A stretch of DNA of 64,000 nt from VRUE01 sp963729995 (GTDB lineage Bacteria; Actinomycetota; Thermoleophilia; Solirubrobacterales; 70-9): NCBI GenBank assembly GCA_963729995.1, contig CAVSPF010000003.1:930001-994000 (forward strand), written 5' to 3'. Of this stretch, positions 61,264-64,000 are shown one piece after another. The stretch's first letter is position 1, and the number at the start of each line of letters is the position of its first letter. A program made the position numbers and the translations under genes. A model generated the notes under the pieces. That model was not told where the DNA came from. It was given only the letters and a program-made list of their open reading frames with translations, and made no database searches.

Positions 61264-61994
61264 CTCTCCACCCCCATCGCCTCCCAAACGGTCCACGGCG
61301 GCGTGCCCCCGGCCCAAAGGTCGTTGAGGACGATCGCGTCCTTGTAGGTGTCCATGCAGTCCCAGAATCCCTCGTGCCGGTGGGCCAGGAGCTGACCGTC
61401 GGCCGCCAGGCGGGCCAGCGGCTCGCGCTCCAGCACGCTGTCCTCGTCAAGGTAGTCGAGCGCCCCGGGCTCGAAGCAGAAGAAGCCGCCGTTGATCCAA
61501 CGCTCGCTGCGCGGCTTCTCGACGAAGCCTGCGACGCGCCCGTCCCCGTCCAGCTCAGCCACCCCCCACTGCAGGTGCGGCCGCACGACGGTCATCGTCG
61601 CCAGCGCACCGCGGCCGCGGTGGAAGCGGAGCAGCCCGTCGAGGTCCACGTCGGCGACGCCGTCGGCGTAGGTCGCGCAGAAACTCTCGCCGCCGAGGCG
61701 GTCGGCGAGGCGCGCGATCCGGCCGCCGGTCGGCGTGTCCAAGCCGGTGTCGACGCACTCGACCGTCGTCCCGCCAGGCCACTCTGCCGACTCGACGAAC
61801 CCCTCGACCATCTCCCCCAGGTATCCGGTCGCGAGCAGGAACCGCCCGAACCCCTGCGCGGCGTAGATCCCGATCACATGCCAAAGAATCGGCATGCCGC
61901 CGATCTCCACCAGGGCCTTGGGAACAGTCTCGGTTCGCTCTCGCAACCGGGTTCCCCGACCCCCGCAGAGGATGACTACCAGCGGTTTTTTCAT
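61260..61994 (-). CDS. rfbF: Glucose-1-phosphate cytidylyltransferase-like nucleotidyltransferase
   Basis: A 244-residue sugar-1-phosphate nucleotidyltransferase. The NTP signature LCGGRGTRLRE is at about residues 9-19, with PKALVEIGG and WHVIGIYAAQG, FVEKP and FWDCMDTYKD typical of the RfbF group. It would form CDP-glucose for the dehydratase next door, for deoxysugars of surface glycans. ATG at 61994 taken; the longer frame overlaps a palindrome. Confidence 0.83.
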   Translation of the reverse strand: MKKPLVVILCGGRGTRLRERTETVPKALVEIGGMPILWHVIGIYAAQGFGRFLLATGYLGEMVEGFVESAEWPGGTTVECVDTGLDTPTGGRIARLADRLGGESFCATYADGVADVDLDGLLRFHRGRGALATMTVVRPHLQWGVAELDGDGRVAGFVEKPRSERWINGGFFCFEPGALDYLDEDSVLEREPLARLAADGQLLAHRHEGFWDCMDTYKDAIVLNDLWAGGTPPWTVWEAMGVES

Positions 61995-62001
61995 CTCATT
62001 C

Positions 62002-62107
62002 CTGACGGTGGCTGTGGCCAAGCAGCTCAAGGACGCAGGGAGCGTGGCGTGCTCTGCACGCGAGCGACCGAGGACGTCGAGATGCGCCGCGCCACAGCCA
62101 CCGTCAG
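62002..62107. repeat. Palindrome between cysO-like gene and rfbF
   Basis: Perfect 17-bp arms (62002-62018 and 62091-62107, CTGACGGTGGCTGTGGC and complement) around a 72-nt centre with an inner hairpin GCGTG-CTCT-GCACGC. The right arm covers the stop codon of the sulfur-carrier gene (62104-62106) and its last codon, the same placement as in the family B and C copies. Confidence 0.82.
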
Positions 62108-62376
62108 CCGCCGGCGACGGCCGGCAGGATCGTTACCTCGGCACCGTCGTCGATCGGCGTCTGCAGCCCGTCCTGGAAGCGGATGTCCTCACCCCCGACG
62201 TAGACGTTGACGAAACGGCGCAGGTCACCGTCCTGGGTGATCCGCTCGCGCAGGTCGCCGTGCGCCTCGAAGACCGCGTCGAGAACCTCGCCCACGGTCG
62301 AGCCGGAGACCTCGACCTCGGCGTCCCCTCCGGTCGCGGCCCGCAGCTGGGTCGGGATCTTCACGGTGACGGGCAT
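62104..62376 (-). CDS. cysO: Ubiquitin-like sulfur-carrier protein (CysO/HcyS type)
   Basis: A 90-residue beta-grasp protein ending in VAGG; the Gly-Gly tail is thiocarboxylated by an E1-like enzyme. It is very like mycobacterial CysO: the stretch RFVNVYVGGEDIRF and the ending VTILPAVAGG are near matches. CysO donates sulfur to CysM for cysteine; related HcyS donates sulfur for homocysteine. Here the partner is a threonine-synthase-like PLP enzyme under a SAM riboswitch, which favours a methionine-branch role (inference). The ATG abuts the upstream stop. Confidence 0.9.
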   Translation of the reverse strand: MPVTVKIPTQLRAATGGDAEVEVSGSTVGEVLDAVFEAHGDLRERITQDGDLRRFVNVYVGGEDIRFQDGLQTPIDDGAEVTILPAVAGG

Positions 62377-63611
62377 CAGACGGTTACCTCCTCCTGCTCG
62401 AACTCAGACTCGAAGCTGGCCAGATCGGGATCGATCTCGTGCATGCGGAAACTATCGCGAGTCGCGTCGAGCGTCTTCAGCCCCTCGCCGGTGATGTAGA
62501 CGACGACACGCTCGCCGGCGGCGATCTCGCCCCGTTCCGCGAGCTTGGCGAGCACCGCGACGGTCACCCCGCCGGCGGTCTCGGTGAAGATCCCCGTCGT
62601 CTCGGCAAGCAGGTGGATGCCGTCTCGAATCTCCTCGTCGCTGACCGCCTCGATCGCGCCCCCGGTGATGCGGGCCTGTTCCAGCGCATAGGGACCGTCG
62701 GCTGGATCGCCGATTGCAAGGCTCTTTGCGATCGTCTCGGGCTTCTGCGGCTTGCAGACCTCCCAGCCTTCGGCAAAGGCGGTCGCCACCGGGCTGCAGC
62801 CCTCCGCCTGGGCGCCGTTGAAGACGGGCTGCGCGCCGTCCACCAGGCCCAGGTCGAGCCACTCCTGGAAGCCGCGGCCGAGCTTGGTGAACAGCGACCC
62901 GGAGGCGATCGGGCAGACGATCCGATCCGGCAGCTCCCAGCCGAGCTGCTCGGCGGTCTCATAGGCGAGCGTCTTCGATCCCTCCGCGTAGTAGGGCCGC
63001 AGGTTGACGTTGACGAAGGCCCAGGGCCGGGTTTCGGCCAGCTGCGTGCAGAGCCGGTTGACGTCGTCGTAGTTGCCGCGGACGGCGACCAGGTTGGTGC
63101 CGTATACGCCCGTGGCGAGCAGCTTCTGCTCCTCCAGGTTGGCCGGGACGAAGACGTAGGACTCCAGCCCGGCGGCGGCTGCATGCGCCGCGACCGCGTT
63201 GGCGAGATTTCCGGTCGAGGCGCAGGCCACCGTCGTGAAGCCCAGCTCGCGGGCCTTGGCGACCGCCACCGCGACCACCCTGTCCTTGAAGGAGTGGGTC
63301 GGGTTGGCGGCGTCGTTCTTGACCAGGATCTCAGCGTCGACGCCAAGCCGCTCAGCGAGACGATCGACACGCAGCAGCGGGGTAAGGCCCGGCTCCAGCG
63401 GATCGCCCGGGCGCCCCTCGAAGGGCAGAAAGTCTGCGTAGCGCCAGATTCCCTGCGAGCCGGCCTGGATGCGGCGCTTCGCCTCTTCCGGCTCGAGCGA
63501 GGAATGGTCGTACGCGACCTCCAGCGGGCCAAAGCAATTCTCACAGGCAAAGAGGGCGTCCAGCTCGTACGTCGCCCCGCACTCCTTGCACCTCAAGCTC
63601 TCGATTGACAT
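62376..63611 (-). CDS. thrC: Threonine synthase-like PLP enzyme under SAM-riboswitch control
   Basis: A 411-residue fold-type II PLP enzyme. An N-terminal zinc ribbon (CKECG ... CENCFG, residues 8-30) is common in archaeal and actinobacterial threonine synthases. The PLP lysine is in NPTHSFKDRV (about residue 114), and STGNLANAVAAHAAAAG is the phosphate-binding neighbourhood. Threonine synthase acts on O-phosphohomoserine. The SAM-I riboswitch upstream and the sulfur carrier directly downstream suggest it may instead, or also, make homocysteine from O-phosphohomoserine and a protein thiocarboxylate. ATG at 63611 (MSIESLRCKECG). Confidence 0.82.
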   Translation of the reverse strand: MSIESLRCKECGATYELDALFACENCFGPLEVAYDHSSLEPEEAKRRIQAGSQGIWRYADFLPFEGRPGDPLEPGLTPLLRVDRLAERLGVDAEILVKNDAANPTHSFKDRVVAVAVAKARELGFTTVACASTGNLANAVAAHAAAAGLESYVFVPANLEEQKLLATGVYGTNLVAVRGNYDDVNRLCTQLAETRPWAFVNVNLRPYYAEGSKTLAYETAEQLGWELPDRIVCPIASGSLFTKLGRGFQEWLDLGLVDGAQPVFNGAQAEGCSPVATAFAEGWEVCKPQKPETIAKSLAIGDPADGPYALEQARITGGAIEAVSDEEIRDGIHLLAETTGIFTETAGGVTVAVLAKLAERGEIAAGERVVVYITGEGLKTLDATRDSFRMHEIDPDLASFESEFEQEEVTV

Positions 63612-63638
63612 CCGATCGTCCCTTTCGCCTTCACCTCG

Positions 63639-63670
63639 AAAAAAACCTCTGCCTTGTGTGGGGCAGAGGT
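63639..63670 (-). terminator. Riboswitch-controlled intrinsic terminator
   Basis: On the minus strand ACCTCTGCC (63653-63645 with base 63645 included) pairs with GGCAGAGGT across an 8-nt loop, followed by TTTTTTT. The loop's CCCCAC can alternatively pair with GTGGGG of the riboswitch P1 3' strand (63689-63684), giving a mutually exclusive antiterminator. Confidence 0.85.
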
Positions 63671-63685
63671 CCGATCGGACGTTCC

Positions 63686-63800
63686 CCACATCTTTCAGAT
63701 CGCTCGCGACCTGCTGGACTTGGCACCTCCCCCCGAACCAATGGTTCGCGGTGGTTGCCGGGGCTTCACTGGGCCAGTCCCTCCACCCCTCTAGATGTGG
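63686..63800 (-). ncRNA. SAM-I (S-box) riboswitch
   Basis: P1 is an 8-bp helix CCACATCT (63800-63793) with AGATGTGG (63693-63686). Conserved S-box core elements follow in order: GGAGGGACTGGCCC (63784-63771), AGTGAAGCCCCGGCAACC (63770-63753), a variable hairpin GAACCATTGGTTC, GGTGCCAAGTCCAGCAGG (63727-63710), then GAAAGATGT closing P1. With SAM bound, P1 forms and the terminator downstream can fold, switching the thrC-cysO operon off. This explains the gene-free stretch before thrC. Confidence 0.93.
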
Positions 63801-63907
63801 CACTTATGTCGGTAAGAAGCCTACCAGGGGACGTTTCGCTCAGTCCAAGCGGCGGCTGGCGTCTAACCTTGTGCCAGCAATGCCCGACGAGACGATGAGC
63901 CAGAGCG

Positions 63908-64000
63908 ATGGCGAACCTCCCGAAGCCAAGGCTGCGGCGGGCTGCCCGGCGCGGCGAGCTCATCCCCGCGGCCCCGCAGGCTGAGCCACAGAAGCCGGAC
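63908..64000 (+). CDS. Possible start of a gene continuing past the window
   Basis: An ATG at 63908 opens a frame to the window end (31 codons: MANLPKPRLRR, then AARRGELIPAAP). The basic, proline-rich start is plausible for a real protein, and it is divergent from the riboswitch operon. A competing frame from 63881 stops at 63984. Too little is visible to name it. Confidence 0.35.
   Translation, partial: MANLPKPRLRRAARRGELIPAAPQAEPQKPD

Noticed and set aside
63740..63770. T-box-like GGCAACCACCGCG in the thrC leader
   Set aside because: It resembles the T-box sequence loosely, but the ordered S-box core, P1 helix and GGTGCCAAGTCC segment fit a SAM-I riboswitch completely and no specifier stem is seen.

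Overview
The window is a GC-rich, gene-dense bacterial chromosome segment. Several features point to a deep-branching actinobacterium, most likely class Thermoleophilia (Solirubrobacterales or Gaiellales): mycobacterial-type integration host factor beside gmk, a MurT/GatD pair, a CysO-type sulfur carrier, VKOR plus DsbA, RodZ/FtsK/RecA linkage, and frequent GTG/TTG starts with NTGA stop-start overlaps. The class is inferred from gene content and order, not from a marker-gene search.

Layout. 1-4200 (+): 3' part of a group-4 [NiFe]-hydrogenase-like (Hyf/Hyc) membrane complex. 4259-7488 (-): VKOR/DsbA disulfide pair, hydrolase, peroxiredoxin, cyclophilin. 7541-11951 (+): lipid kinase, murT, a methyltransferase and gatD (peptidoglycan amidation). 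11955-22896 (mostly -): dut, hflX, dapL, dapF, miaA, miaB, interrupted by two identical IS110-group elements. 22942-29263 (-): small membrane protein, recA, thpR, cinA, rodZ-like, ftsK. 29400-31527 (+): two-component system. 31616-45661 (-): a 13-gene information-processing superoperon, transcribed rimP-nusA-infB-rbfA-nrnA-truB-ribF-rpsO-pnp-M16 peptidase-dapB-dapA-rnj. 45879-48395 (-): mihF-gmk-rpoZ-coaBC. 48494-57418 (-): pyrR-pyrB-pyrC-carA-carB-pyrKD. 57636-62000: rnz, tRNA-Arg, a secreted protein, SRAP and CDP-glucose genes. 62104-63800 (-): SAM riboswitch, threonine-synthase-like gene and cysO-like gene.

Regulation visible in the sequence: a SAM-I riboswitch with its own terminator; a PyrR-binding loop next to the pyrR Shine-Dalgarno; a promoter-plus-terminator leader ahead of rimP-nusA; and many genes whose -10-like TANNNT lies only 6-8 nt before the start codon, the mark of leaderless transcripts.

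The most unusual content is mobile or repetitive. (1) Each IS110 copy carries a non-coding end whose sequence contains two candidate bridge-RNA target guides; these match the DNA flanking both insertions, and both insertions lie between a TAGGGT -10-like motif and a GTG start codon. (2) At least six kinds of long palindrome occur. Some lie exactly at stop codons. Others are inserted in frame inside genes (coaBC, pyrK, the PyrK-PyrD junction, the nusA tail, the hyfI tail). Related copies share a core, but their outer arms differ between copies while remaining self-complementary. (3) The SAM riboswitch controls a threonine-synthase homologue plus a sulfur-carrier protein, which suggests a protein-thiocarboxylate route to homocysteine.
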